The position numbers and the translations under genes are program-made. This document shows positions 38,500 to 47,150 of a stretch of DNA of 64,000 bases, piece after piece. This stretch comes from DASRJJ01 sp050730855 (GTDB taxonomy: Bacteria > Patescibacteriota > Saccharimonadia > Saccharimonadales > UBA4665). The stretch is taken from the NCBI GenBank assembly GCA_050730855.1, contig JBOHNU010000001.1, positions 248,001-312,000 of the forward strand, written 5' to 3'. The notes beneath the pieces are model-generated. The model saw nothing but the letters and a program-made list of their open reading frames with translations. It ran no database searches and had not been told where the DNA came from. Each line of letters starts with the position of its first letter. Position 1 is the stretch's first letter.

Positions 38500-38613
38500 G
38501 TGAGTGCCCAAAAACACAGCACGCTTGAAGGTTTCAAGCTATTCTACGAAGATTTATCCATATCCGGCAAGTCAAAAAACAGCCGTGTCCGCCGCTCGCG
38601 GCTTACAAAGTAA
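38500..38613 (+). CDS. Small basic protein, 37 residues, unknown
   Basis: GTG start with AAGAGG 7 nt before it; its own promoter and its own terminator whose stem includes the stop codon. The product has an amphipathic first half (STLEGFKLFYEDLSIS) and an Arg/Lys-rich tail (RVRRSRLTK). No family recognised. A perfect GCTTGAA/TTCAAGC hairpin near the 5' end means a small RNA is an alternative. The discrete unit of promoter, Shine-Dalgarno, frame and terminator argues for a real gene. Confidence 0.5.
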   Translation: MSAQKHSTLEGFKLFYEDLSISGKSKNSRVRRSRLTK

Positions 38614-38643
38614 ACCACCTCATATCCGAGGTGGTTTACTTTA
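38608..38643 (+). terminator. Terminator of the 37-residue ORF
   Basis: Perfect 15-bp stem AAAGTAAACCACCTC/GAGGTGGTTTACTTT with a 6-nt loop. Confidence 0.85.
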
Positions 38644-38704
38644 TTCACAGAAATAAGCAGGTTATCCACTAGCTTTTTGTACAGCGTTATGTCAACATAT
38701 AGCT

Positions 38705-39118
38705 ATGGTTTGCATTTACTGCTCCGGATGTACCGAGGTTACTAACTCGCGGCACCAGAAAAAACATAATAACATTTGGCGACGTCGCCTTTGCCAAGTT
38801 TGCGGAGCCACATTTACCTCTCGCGAATTTCCCGACCTTACAGCGTCTACCATTGTGGTAGGCGAGGATCCTTCGACACTAACGCCCTTCTACCGGGAAA
38901 AATTGTTTGTCAGTATCCTCCAGGCCTGCGGACACAGGGAGCAGCCTATTGTTGACGCTACTGCACTTACCCAAACGATCGTCGCGAAAATCCCCTTCTC
39001 TAGCGAGGGGTCGGTGAGCAGGGATGCTCTAGTGCGCGCAGCCAGCGAAGTACTAGCCCGGTTCGATAGCGCTGCCGCCACCCACTACGCGGCATACCAC
39101 CCGCTAGCTACTTCTTAA
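38705..39118 (+). CDS. nrdR: Transcriptional repressor NrdR
   Basis: 137 residues. NrdR represses ribonucleotide reductase genes in response to ATP/dATP. A zinc ribbon (CIYC near residues 3-6, CQVC near 36-39) is followed by the ATP-cone. The RRRLCQVCGATFTSRE segment is characteristic, although the N-terminal Cys pair spacing and the missing MxCPxC consensus are slightly unusual. A DnaA-box-like TTATCCACT stands 40 nt upstream. The gene ends 11 nt inside the convergent glycosyltransferase gene. Confidence 0.85.
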   Translation: MVCIYCSGCTEVTNSRHQKKHNNIWRRRLCQVCGATFTSREFPDLTASTIVVGEDPSTLTPFYREKLFVSILQACGHREQPIVDATALTQTIVAKIPFSSEGSVSRDALVRAASEVLARFDSAAATHYAAYHPLATS

Positions 39119-40694
39119 CAGCCTTCACCGTTACGTCAAACTTTGTAAGATACTTGCCAAACATAAGCCGTGTCTGCGAATAAAGTGCCGCAAACGACGC
39201 ATATACAATGTTTGTTACGGGTAAGTACAGCCACTGCAACACTATGAAGATCGTCCGGTGGCGACGATAGCGAAGCGGCCGGGGCGGTAATGTCTTAAGG
39301 CACACAAAAAGCGATGCAAACACACCGATAAGCCCGACAGTCTGAATACGGCTGACAGTAACCGGGAGAATGTTCGCTACGTAACTCTCTGGATTAAGAA
39401 GTGCCGGGATAAACGCTGCCGACGCCAAAAGAATGGCACCAACCGCCCAGTGTACGTGACCTTCGAGATGTCGAAGCACTTTTGGAATAAGATCCGAGCG
39501 CCGGATTTTATTTTTTCTATAAAATCCCTTATCTACAATATAAGCAACGTCTGAAGCGCCGTAGGTCCAGCGCCTAAGCTGGATAAACTGCGCTTTCAGA
39601 GTCTTCATATACGTTTCGGCGAGTACCGCGTCACAGTAAACCGGTAGTGCAATTGGGTAAACCCTGTAGTCTCCATCAAAATGGAAATAACTGCGCCAAA
39701 ATTGGTGACCGTCTTCAACGATGGTGCGCACACTCCAAAAGTCCATGTCAATTAGAGCGCGAAGGCTCTGCGCATGCGCCGAAAAGTTGCGCTGAAGGTG
39801 TGGCCGTTGCGTAAGCACGAGGTAAAAGTAGCTGTTACCAGTGGCGATCACGCGCATGGGTGCGGGTGCGTCCCAAATATTACTAGTAAACAGCGGAATG
39901 GGTTGGTAAGAGGCCTTGGCAGGGTCAGGCGCGACACAGTATAGGTAAGTTAGAGCGGCAAAATACAACGCCGAGGGGCGGTTGTCAGAATCCAGAGTAG
40001 TCACAGCCACGCGTAAAGGGTCAATACCCTGACTCTCGACATACTCCTTCAAGTACCTGCCGGCAAACGTTATATTGCCGCCCTTGCCCACTACCTCTCC
40101 CGGAATGTCGCGAGGGTGTTTAACAGCCTCGGCGTACATAAAATGCTTGGCGTACGTGCTTATCAGATCCTTCGCCTGCGCCTCAACTCTGTCGCCGCCG
40201 CGTTCTTCGTAAGCTAAAAGAACAATCATTTTCTTTTTGCTGTAGCTGCTTTCTATCAGCGACTGAATGGTCGGCTCAAGCACCTCACGGCTTTCGTTGT
40301 AAGTGGCGATAATTACAGCATGTATAACTTCATCCGGCCTCACAACCACACCCCGCTCCTTCAGCCTGGCAAGATTACTAAAGTGCCATTTTGGACGATT
40401 AACACCTACCGGCACTTCTTGGCTCTGCACTTCCAGCACCAATTGCGGCCAGTCGAGCTTCTCGTGCGCGCGCATTGTCCGGTAGCCCACCAAAGCACGG
40501 ACAGTCACCGCCATCGCGCGCGTAAAGAAAAGAAGAATAAAAACAAGCACAAAAATGGCGGCAAGCGCCGCGCTGAACAGGCTTAAAACGAAGGGTAGCG
40601 CCAAAATACTCCAGCTTAGCGCACCCGGAAGAATCTCAAAAAAACGGTAACTTCTCGAGCGATCCTTTTCGTACGGGATTTCTATACTCGTCAT
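39108..40694 (-). CDS. Membrane-bound family 2 glycosyltransferase
   Basis: 528 residues. Two N-terminal helices, a GT-A domain with IATYNE, the metal-binding TLDSDNRPS (DxD) and EDGHQFWR, then QLRRWTYG, the acceptor motif of processive beta-glycosyltransferases; three or four helices close the protein. The arrangement is that of cellulose/hyaluronan synthase-like enzymes, so it probably makes a surface polysaccharide. No BcsB or PilZ gene is adjacent. The start overlaps the previous stop by one base (TAATG). Confidence 0.8.
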   Translation of the reverse strand: MTSIEIPYEKDRSRSYRFFEILPGALSWSILALPFVLSLFSAALAAIFVLVFILLFFTRAMAVTVRALVGYRTMRAHEKLDWPQLVLEVQSQEVPVGVNRPKWHFSNLARLKERGVVVRPDEVIHAVIIATYNESREVLEPTIQSLIESSYSKKKMIVLLAYEERGGDRVEAQAKDLISTYAKHFMYAEAVKHPRDIPGEVVGKGGNITFAGRYLKEYVESQGIDPLRVAVTTLDSDNRPSALYFAALTYLYCVAPDPAKASYQPIPLFTSNIWDAPAPMRVIATGNSYFYLVLTQRPHLQRNFSAHAQSLRALIDMDFWSVRTIVEDGHQFWRSYFHFDGDYRVYPIALPVYCDAVLAETYMKTLKAQFIQLRRWTYGASDVAYIVDKGFYRKNKIRRSDLIPKVLRHLEGHVHWAVGAILLASAAFIPALLNPESYVANILPVTVSRIQTVGLIGVFASLFVCLKTLPPRPLRYRRHRTIFIVLQWLYLPVTNIVYASFAALYSQTRLMFGKYLTKFDVTVKAVKK

Positions 40695-41050
40695 TAACGC
40701 AGCACCAATAAAGCGTTACTTACGATAAGCGTTAGAATAAGCAGCAATAAACCCGACCCCAGCATCAAAATCGATAGAACTCTGGTAATAGTATATGTTC
40801 GGATACTTATAACAATACTCAAGCAAGCCGTGATTATCGCAAAGACCCCTAAACCAATAATCCCGCCAATACTCCCACGCGCGAATGCGCTAATACCTAA
40901 GTTTGACCGGTATTCTATAATATAGCCCTCGCCCGAACCCTGCCCGATCCGCAAAAAAATAAGCACGATACAAAGAAAGGCCAAAAACACATTGCTACTT
41001 ACCAAAAGCAGTATTAGTTTATCCTGGAAAAACTTTCGTGTAGGTTCCAT
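40694..41050 (-). CDS. Small membrane protein upstream of the glycosyltransferase
   Basis: 118 residues with four hydrophobic stretches (LILLLVSSNVFLAFL, GGIIGLGVFAIITA, TRVLSILMLGSGLLLL and one more). No family recognised. ATG 41050 (MEPTRKFF) is preferred over an earlier ATG because TACAAT (41065-41060) lies only 9 nt upstream of it. Tight coupling to the glycosyltransferase suggests a shared role in export or assembly. Confidence 0.6.
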   Translation of the reverse strand: MEPTRKFFQDKLILLLVSSNVFLAFLCIVLIFLRIGQGSGEGYIIEYRSNLGISAFARGSIGGIIGLGVFAIITACLSIVISIRTYTITRVLSILMLGSGLLLLILTLIVSNALLVLR

Positions 41051-41096
41051 ATTGTTTGTATTGTAAGCCCTGGACGACGCCAAAGTACAGTCTTTA

Positions 41097-41171
41097 TGGT
41101 GCGGGTAGAGAGAATCGAACTCTCCGCTCAGCCTTGGGAAGGCTGCATATTAACCACTATACGATACCCGC
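41097..41171 (-). tRNA. tRNA-Gly (anticodon CCC)
   Basis: Acceptor GCGGGTA with TACCCGC, anticodon loop TTCCCAA, discriminator A, CCA encoded. Confidence 0.95.
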
Positions 41172-41199
41172 CTGCTGGCAACCCTATTCTTATATTATA

Positions 41200-41276
41200 T
41201 GGAGCCACCTATCGGATTCGAACCGATGACCCCCGCTTTACGAAAGCGGTGCTCTAGCCAACTGAGCTAAGGCGGC
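41200..41276 (-). tRNA. tRNA-Thr (anticodon CGT)
   Basis: Acceptor GCCGCCT with AGGTGGC, anticodon loop TTCGTAA, discriminator T (U in RNA) and encoded CCA. Its 3' UCCA is complementary to the UGGA of the thrS T-box. Confidence 0.95.
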
Positions 41277-41378
41277 ACATTACCATGCGATTATACCAAT
41301 AGATTGACCAAGGAGTACAGCGCTCGCATCTACACAAGGTTTCGTCAAAAAAATACATTTAATGTATCCGGGGGATCC

Positions 41379-42039
41379 CTAATTGACGCGGACTCCGCAA
41401 TGCTTGAACAACTTTTTTAATTCTTCTTGGTTATACTGCCCCTTAACTCCAGGCATCGAGCTTAAATAATCTATAATTTGCCACGGATCCATTGCATAGG
41501 TCTCTGCCAGCCCTTCGGCAATCATGCATAAATAAATTGGAGCAGGTCGAGCATACACAGTCGGCGTCACTGAAGCGGCAAAGGTCAAAGCCGGAACACC
41601 CTGAACATCCCCGCAATACATAACCAAATCATAGCGACATTCATCATAGGCAAGAACTTGGCGGCCGGTCTGCCTTAATTTTACGACGTCGATGTTTGGC
41701 CTGTCGGCCTGCCAATTCTCCTGCATAACGACTTGCTCGAACTGGCTTTTGGTAATCAAGTGGGCTCTCGCTTTAGTAGTCGCCTTACTCCTGTCTTGCC
41801 TAATATAGGCTACTCCGCCTGTCCAGGCTTTGGATTCGCCTGCGAATAATAGCCCGTGGGGTAGTTCGAAACCCCTTGCTGGCGCGAGGTGGTGTGGTGT
41901 CATCACACCCATCATAACACTTGGCAGATCCCGGCGGCTTGCCACCGGCAATATAAAATGTGAACCGACGCAAACTAAGATTGGTCGCGTAGCTAACGTA
42001 CCAAACCAACTCTTCAGAGTTGGAAGCTATAACAGGCAT
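41379..42039 (-). pseudogene. GGCT-like uncharacterised family, broken by a single-base frameshift
   Basis: Two frames give one protein. 42039 to about 41876 encodes VWYVSYATNLSLRRFTFYI, GGKPPGS, YDGCDDTTPPRASKG. About 41871 to 41379 encodes FELPHGLLFAGESKAWTGG and the remaining 150 residues, ending LFKHCGVRVN. The join is a run of four C (41872-41875, GGGG in the gene); one base fewer restores the frame. The N-terminal YxxNLS is like the gamma-glutamylcyclotransferase fold, but the family is uncharacterised. It could be a true mutation, an assembly error or, less likely, programmed shifting. The C-terminal part alone also reads from ATG 41951. Confidence 0.65.
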
Positions 42040-42074
42040 ACCCCTATACTATAATTCAATTCCGTACTGTAGAG

Positions 42075-42080
42075 TAAGAT
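42075..42080 (+). promoter_or_regulatory. Leaderless promoter of the UDG-like gene
   Basis: TAAGAT ending 6 nt before ATG 42087; a second TATAAT at 42049-42054 could give a longer leader. Confidence 0.45.
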
Positions 42081-42086
42081 AGAGTT

Positions 42087-42629
42087 ATGGGTTCTTACGA
42101 CAGCACAAGACAACGCTACAAGCCGGCACATATTAAAGTGCTGATGATTGCCGAGTCGCCTCCTCCGGCTGCAAATATTGAAAGCAGCCGGCACTTTTAC
42201 CGCAGCGACAAGATCCGTCGCGATGACCGCTTGTTTACGAATACAATTAAAGCGCTCTACCCAGAGGCCGCAAACAAGACCGAAGCCGAAATCCAACCAG
42301 ACAAAGAAACTTGGCTCAAAAAATTCCAAGCCGATGGCTGGTATATGATTGAGGCGCTGGAAGAATCCCAGGTGCACGAGGTCACCAAAAAAGACCGCCA
42401 AGCACACATTGCGGCAGAACTGCCGCGCTTAATTCAGCGAGTAAAAAAACTAGTTAGCCCGGACACCCGCCTTATCCTAATAAAATCTAACGTATACGAT
42501 GTAGCTGCCGAGCCGCTACGTAAAGCCGGCCTTAACGTCCTTAATACAGAACTTTTGGATTACCCCGGCCGCTTTAATCAACGAGCTTATCGCGAAAAAC
42601 TGTCTAAACTCATATCCGAGCCGAAATAA
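42087..42629 (+). CDS. Uracil-DNA-glycosylase-superfamily-like protein
   Basis: 180 residues. KVLMIAESPPPA near residue 20 and RHFYRSDKIRRDDRLF resemble the first motif and loop of the uracil-DNA glycosylase superfamily; LILIKSNVYD and a C-terminal PGRFNQRAYREKL may be the later motif. The usual active-site residues are not clear, so base-excision activity is uncertain. TAAGAT (42075-42080) ends 6 nt before the ATG, predicting a leaderless mRNA. It is divergent from the frameshifted gene. Confidence 0.5.
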   Translation: MGSYDSTRQRYKPAHIKVLMIAESPPPAANIESSRHFYRSDKIRRDDRLFTNTIKALYPEAANKTEAEIQPDKETWLKKFQADGWYMIEALEESQVHEVTKKDRQAHIAAELPRLIQRVKKLVSPDTRLILIKSNVYDVAAEPLRKAGLNVLNTELLDYPGRFNQRAYREKLSKLISEPK

Positions 42630-42665
42630 TTACGATTATAAAATACTTTGAGACTACTATATTTG

Positions 42666-42742
42666 TGGCGGGCTCGACCGGATTTGAACCGGCGATCTCC
42701 TCCGTGACAGGGAGGCGTGTTAGGCCACTACACTACGAGCCC
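42666..42742 (-). tRNA. tRNA-Asp (anticodon GTC)
   Basis: Acceptor GGGCTCG with CGAGCCC, anticodon loop CTGTCAC, discriminator G, CCA encoded. Confidence 0.95.
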
Positions 42743-42800
42743 TTAACTAGACAACAGGGGTAATAATAGCAGCTCCGGAACCTAAAAGCAACCATCTTGA

Positions 42801-43868
42801 TCAGGGGTTAATGAACAAAAGCGGCTTGCTCTGTTGCCGGAGCGGCTCGATGTATGAATCTATCGATTTGAATGCGAAGAAAATGTGTGAAGCCCGGACA
42901 CGATTGCCGTCCACTTCCCTAACCCGCAGGATTTCCAGCCCGAGCGGCGTTTCGACAATTCCGGAGGTTTCGCCGGGCTGTATGTTAAATAGTGTGGCCA
43001 CGACTTGTGGGGGCAGAACACGGTTTGTTTGTTCTATTGGGAAGCCGTAGTCACCGCCGTTATTTTTTGTGTTCTCGTCGTTGGAATACTGCGTGGCTAA
43101 GGTGGCAAAATCCGCGCCGTTATGTAGCTGCGTGAGTACATCTTGTGCTCGGAGATGCGTTTCGGTGTCGAGCGTTGATACTACTTTCTGGGCTAGAAGT
43201 TGTTTTTTAAGTTCCCACTTAAAGTCGTCGAGTGTCCAACCCCAAAACTCCTTTAGCACATCTTCGAGCACGGCGTCGCTGCTGCCCAGCCGGTTCTGGC
43301 TTCTGAGCAGGTCAATCTGCGTTCGCACCTCTTGGTCGCTCACCGAAATATTATTGGTTTGAGCGAGCTGCTTGGTATACGCGTCGTTAACGACGCTCTG
43401 CAGTGCGTTCTTTCTGAAGTCGGCTAACTGCTCGCGACCGGACTCGCCGTTAAAATCCACCTTTTGCTGCGTTTGGTAGTAATGTATGTAATGCCTTAGG
43501 TCGAAGAGATAGTTCTCGTAAGCAACAAAGTTCGACCCGGCCTTTGCAACCGGGAAAGGAATAACTTGCGTCACCCGGTACATAAAAGTCGAGGTTGTGT
43601 CGAACTTGTACAGAGCCAGTAGACAAAACACGAAAAAACCTAGAGCCAGAACCCCGAAGATAGCTGCCGAGATAATAACGACGCGCTGCACCGAATGCTG
43701 CAGCGGATAGATAAACTTGCGGGCGCCCGAAAGCACATCCTCGCGATGCTCGGCAACCGTTTCGTTGGTAATTTTCGGGATGTTTTGGATTGCCTGCTCG
43801 AGTGCGGCGTCGGGTTCTTGCTTGCGGAACGGCCGCTTAGAAAACAGCTTTTTAATTTTATGCTTCAT
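42801..43868 (-). CDS. Membrane-anchored foldase with parvulin-type domain (SurA/PrsA-like)
   Basis: 355 residues. A basic cytoplasmic N-terminus is followed by one helix at about 70-92, a SurA-N-like helical region (residues 150-230) and a parvulin PPIase-like domain containing FATLATQYSNDENTKNNGGDYG and VETPLGLEILRV, the family core, ending with ASHIFF. It should fold proteins outside the membrane, such as pilins or the secreted protein in this window. ATG 43868 is chosen because the longer reading extends through the preceding gene. It overlaps the PH-domain gene by 11 nt. Confidence 0.82.
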   Translation of the reverse strand: MKHKIKKLFSKRPFRKQEPDAALEQAIQNIPKITNETVAEHREDVLSGARKFIYPLQHSVQRVVIISAAIFGVLALGFFVFCLLALYKFDTTSTFMYRVTQVIPFPVAKAGSNFVAYENYLFDLRHYIHYYQTQQKVDFNGESGREQLADFRKNALQSVVNDAYTKQLAQTNNISVSDQEVRTQIDLLRSQNRLGSSDAVLEDVLKEFWGWTLDDFKWELKKQLLAQKVVSTLDTETHLRAQDVLTQLHNGADFATLATQYSNDENTKNNGGDYGFPIEQTNRVLPPQVVATLFNIQPGETSGIVETPLGLEILRVREVDGNRVRASHIFFAFKSIDSYIEPLRQQSKPLLFINP

Positions 43869-44403
43869 CTTCAGCCCTTGCCGGAGCTTGCGCCGCCTGT
43901 TGCTTGTATGGGTTGGACGAGCCGTCTTGCGAGCGCAGTATCTCAAGCAACTTTTTTTGAATTTGCGCCGGATGATGTATTTCGTGAATCACCAAGTCGC
44001 CCACAAATGTCTGCATCATAATAGTGCCATACCCCAGCATCGTCTGCGTAAGACCCGCCACCTGGTAGTTTACCATCTGGATTTGTCCCAGACCCATATC
44101 TACCACACTCCGGTGGAACAATCCCTTTTGAGTGATCTGAATAAGCCGCTGATCGGTTACGATAAACACGCTAAACCACCAACTTATAAAGGAAGGTAAG
44201 AAAAGCAGCAGCCCGACCCCCAGGCCGCAGGCCAAACCGATAAAATACACCGAATACTCCGGCCGGAACAGCGCCGGCACGGTACCCAGCAAAATGGCCA
44301 TCATGCCCAGGATAAGCCCCCGGCGCATGACCACCGGATGTTTGCGGAATACAAACAGCACCTCCTCATCGTCAAATTGATCTTCGAAATGCTTATCCGC
44401 CAT
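43858..44403 (-). CDS. Membrane protein with bacterial PH domain (DUF304-type)
   Basis: 181 residues. Two helices (about 31-47 and 52-78) precede a bPH_2-like domain with SVFIVTDQRLIQITQKGLFHR and VVDMGLGQIQMV, which is the family hallmark. The tail is Ala/Gln-rich. Function unknown; such proteins sit at the membrane. It is upstream of and overlapping the foldase gene, so it may belong to the same envelope process. Confidence 0.8.
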   Translation of the reverse strand: MADKHFEDQFDDEEVLFVFRKHPVVMRRGLILGMMAILLGTVPALFRPEYSVYFIGLACGLGVGLLLFLPSFISWWFSVFIVTDQRLIQITQKGLFHRSVVDMGLGQIQMVNYQVAGLTQTMLGYGTIMMQTFVGDLVIHEIHHPAQIQKKLLEILRSQDGSSNPYKQQAAQAPARAEDEA

Positions 44404-44441
44404 ATGCCATTATTGTAACAGGTTTTGAAGCGTCATTTATG

Positions 44442-44517
44442 TGGTGGCCCGGGAGGGACTCGAACCCCCAACACCCACCTTAGGACGGTGGTGTTCTATC
44501 CATTGAACTACCGGACC
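44442..44517 (-). tRNA. tRNA-Arg (anticodon CCT)
   Basis: Acceptor GGTCCGG with CCGGGCC (one G-U), anticodon loop GTCCTAA, discriminator A, CCA encoded. A GCCGGCA/TGCCGGC hairpin lies between it and ndk. Confidence 0.95.
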
Positions 44518-44546
44518 GGGTGCCGGCATCTGCCGGCGTTAAAGTG

Positions 44547-45050
44547 CTACCGCTTGAGGTGCGTAAACTTATCGTGTACGTTTTCGTAGTCGTACAGTTC
44601 GTCTTGCGAAAACCAATGCGCCACCTCTTTTTCGGCCTCCTCGGTGGTTGCCGACGCGTGGATGATGTTTGGCACGCTCATATTCTTTGTGCCGGCAAAG
44701 GCGTAGCTTACGTGCGAGTAATCGCCGCGGATGGTACCTGGCACTGCTTGCTTAGGCTCGGTTGCGCCAACCATTTTGCGCACCAGCTCTACTGCTTCTA
44801 CGCCTTCCAGAACCATCGCTATCACCGGACCTTCTTGCATCAGGGTGGCGGTTTCTTCAAAAATTTTGTCGCCTTTGCGGGTTTTGAGTGTGCCGATCCC
44901 TTCGTAGTGTTTGTGCAAGTACTCGTAGTCTGGTTTTAGCATCTTGACGCCGACAATTTTAAGGCCGACTTTTTCGAACCTGCCCAGTACCTCGCCAACA
45001 AGACCGCGCATTACGCTGTCGGGCTTAAAAATAATCAATGTTCGTTCCAT
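44547..45050 (-). CDS. ndk: Nucleoside diphosphate kinase
   Basis: 167 residues. It balances nucleoside triphosphates using a phospho-His. The N-terminal ERTLIIFKPDSVMRGLVGE and the active site NIIHASAT (usually NxxHGSD) are present; the active His is intact but the next Gly is Ala and the Asp is Thr. It is slightly longer than typical Ndk (140-150), owing to the central DKIFEETATLMQEG insertion. AGGA is before the ATG. Confidence 0.92.
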   Translation of the reverse strand: MERTLIIFKPDSVMRGLVGEVLGRFEKVGLKIVGVKMLKPDYEYLHKHYEGIGTLKTRKGDKIFEETATLMQEGPVIAMVLEGVEAVELVRKMVGATEPKQAVPGTIRGDYSHVSYAFAGTKNMSVPNIIHASATTEEAEKEVAHWFSQDELYDYENVHDKFTHLKR

Positions 45051-45078
45051 GGTTGTCCTCGTTTACGGTAATAGACTT

Positions 45079-45118
45079 ATTATAACAGATGTAAACCCGG
45101 GACGTAATGGCGTACAAT
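45079..45118. promoter_or_regulatory. Divergent promoters of ndk and the recombinase gene
   Basis: Minus strand: TTACGT (45107-45102), 17-nt spacer, TATAAT (45084-45079) for ndk. Plus strand: TACAAT (45113-45118) ending 10 nt before ATG 45129. Confidence 0.55.
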
Positions 45119-45128
45119 AGTTGGTACA

Positions 45129-46055
45129 ATGCTATTTACCAAAGCAAAAACCGATTTTTTGGAACATCTTGAGATCGAGCAAAACCGCTCGCAGAAAACT
45201 ATTGCTAACTACGACCATTATCTGACGCGGCTAACCGATTTTAGCGGCGATGAGCTGGCAGTTAGCGAGATTACGCCGGAGCTGGTGCGCAAATGGCGGC
45301 TGTGGCTGGCGCGGCTGGGTACTAATGTTTCCGATGAGCTGCAGGTGGTGACTCAAAACTACCATCTTATAGCGCTGCGGATGTTCCTGCGGTATTGCGC
45401 AAAGCGCGGCATTGCCGCCCTTCCGCCCGACAAAATAGAGCTGCCCAAGCTGCCGCGACACAACAAAATTACGTTCCTAGACCATGATGAACTGGCGCGG
45501 CTGTTTGCCCAGCCCGACCTAAACTCGCTGAATGGCCTTCGCGACCGGGCAATTCTGGAGCTGCTGTTCTCTAGCGGTCTGCGCGTCTCGGAGCTGGTTG
45601 GGCTAGACCGCGACCATATAAACCTTAACCGGCGCGAGTTTATGGTACGCGGCAAGGGACAAAAAGACCGGCCGATTTTTATCAGCCAAGAGGCGGCTGG
45701 CTGGCTAGGCAAATACCTAACGCGGCGCGAGGACAACTCCCGGCCGCTCTTTATACGCTACGCCGGCCAGAAAGCCGTCGACCAATCCGGCAACTTCTTA
45801 CGACTTACGGTGCGCAGCGTCCAACGCATGGTTGGGCGATATGCGGCTCTGGCCGGCATTGTCAAAAAGGTCAGCCCGCACACCCTGCGGCACTCGTTTG
45901 CCACAGACCTGGTAAGTAATGGCGCCGACCTGCGTTCGGTCCAGGCAATGCTGGGGCATAGCAACATTTCTACAACGCAGATATACACCCACGTTACCGA
46001 CCCGCAACTCCGCGCCGTACACGAACAGTTCCACGACAAAAATAATCGGCGCTAG
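45129..46055 (+). CDS. Tyrosine recombinase (XerC/XerD-like)
   Basis: 308 residues. The SAM-like core-binding domain (LEIEQNRSQKTIANY) is followed by the catalytic domain. Catalytic residues: Arg in SSGLRVSELVGLD (about 150), Lys in RGKGQKDRP, HTLRHSFA (His-x-x-Arg, about 248-251), GHSNISTTQIYTH with His and nucleophilic Tyr near 285. The length is that of chromosomal Xer recombinases that resolve dimers at dif. CPR genomes often carry one such enzyme. No integration site is seen beside it. Confidence 0.9.
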   Translation: MLFTKAKTDFLEHLEIEQNRSQKTIANYDHYLTRLTDFSGDELAVSEITPELVRKWRLWLARLGTNVSDELQVVTQNYHLIALRMFLRYCAKRGIAALPPDKIELPKLPRHNKITFLDHDELARLFAQPDLNSLNGLRDRAILELLFSSGLRVSELVGLDRDHINLNRREFMVRGKGQKDRPIFISQEAAGWLGKYLTRREDNSRPLFIRYAGQKAVDQSGNFLRLTVRSVQRMVGRYAALAGIVKKVSPHTLRHSFATDLVSNGADLRSVQAMLGHSNISTTQIYTHVTDPQLRAVHEQFHDKNNRR

Positions 46056-46062
46056 CAGCGAC

Positions 46063-47139
46063 TCAAGGGACGTCTTGGCACAGTGGGCTGCCGCTTGTAA
46101 CCCCACTAACTTGCGTATCAAAGTAGTTGTCCATCACCACGAAGCGCTTGCAGATGGAATCAGTGCTCTGAAGAACGTAGTCGCTCAACTGGTTTTCGCT
46201 TGAGACGGTTAGCGGCACATGCACCTGGATGCGGCGCAATACATCCTGGGCTTTGCCGGTGGAGTCTATAATAGCCTGCGCGTCCTTAAGAGCCAGTTGG
46301 TTGTTTGCCGAGTCAAAAGCGGTAACCTGCAGCGAGACGTTCTTATATATAGAAGAAATGCGCATGTAGTATTGGTTAACGCTAAGCCCGGTGATGCTAA
46401 ATGTACAGCTGGCGTTTGTGCAGGCAACGCCGATGCGGTTATTCGCGCCGCCGGCCGCATACCCTGTGCTACTGCTCCCCCCCGAACTCTGCGGTACTAG
46501 GAATGTAGTCATTGTATTGTTTTGCAGAGTAGAGTAGTTAACTACACCACTGGTCGGCACAATATCCAACCGCAGCACGCCGTAGCCGCATGTCCAGGAA
46601 CTGGTCGGCGAAAAAACGCCCGAGGTGGTGGTGGGACAGCCGACAGTTGGTGTAGAGGTGTCGTCCTTGCTCTGCCAAGTAAGGTTTACCCGGCTGATAT
46701 TTATACCGGATTCTGAACTTAAGGGTATAATGGTGCTGTGCTCGTCTCCAACGTCACCGTACAGCAGCGTCTGAGGTGTAGGGTTAACCATAACGCAGGT
46801 GTACGCGGCTTCGTCGCTGGTGGTCGTGTCCAGGTCGGGTCTGAGGCCGGCGTATATTCCTGATCCGGCGGCGCAGTCGTCTTTGGCAGGGATTGTATTG
46901 CCGGCTAGTGTCGCTTGGTTTATAAGATCGCGCGCGTCGTTAACACCCGATTCGGCGGCGTAAAAAGCCTGGGTGCTGAGCTGGCGGTCTAGCGCTTGGC
47001 GCTGGTTGCGACGCGAAACCTGTGCAAACCCGAGCACGATCAAACTAATAACAATCATTAAGATTAAAGTGACCATTATCGATACCAGGCCGGCCTCGCG
47101 CGCGGTGCGCATTTTTTGCTGAAAGTCGGTTTTGCTCAT
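46063..47139 (-). CDS. PilX-like minor pilin-related protein
   Basis: 358 residues. EAGLVSIMVTLILMIVISLIVLGF is an N-terminal helix of the PilX type, followed by RRNQRQALDRQLSTQAFYAAESGVNDAR, the PilX family's AFYAAESG signature. A long beta-rich, Ser/Thr-rich globular region with two or three Cys follows. It is last in the minor pilin operon (49180-46063), where it probably helps to prime pilus assembly. Its 3' end faces the recombinase gene with a 7-nt gap. Confidence 0.75.
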   Translation of the reverse strand: MSKTDFQQKMRTAREAGLVSIMVTLILMIVISLIVLGFAQVSRRNQRQALDRQLSTQAFYAAESGVNDARDLINQATLAGNTIPAKDDCAAGSGIYAGLRPDLDTTTSDEAAYTCVMVNPTPQTLLYGDVGDEHSTIIPLSSESGINISRVNLTWQSKDDTSTPTVGCPTTTSGVFSPTSSWTCGYGVLRLDIVPTSGVVNYSTLQNNTMTTFLVPQSSGGSSSTGYAAGGANNRIGVACTNASCTFSITGLSVNQYYMRISSIYKNVSLQVTAFDSANNQLALKDAQAIIDSTGKAQDVLRRIQVHVPLTVSSENQLSDYVLQSTDSICKRFVVMDNYFDTQVSGVTSGSPLCQDVP

Positions 47140-47150
47140 GGCTATGGCTC

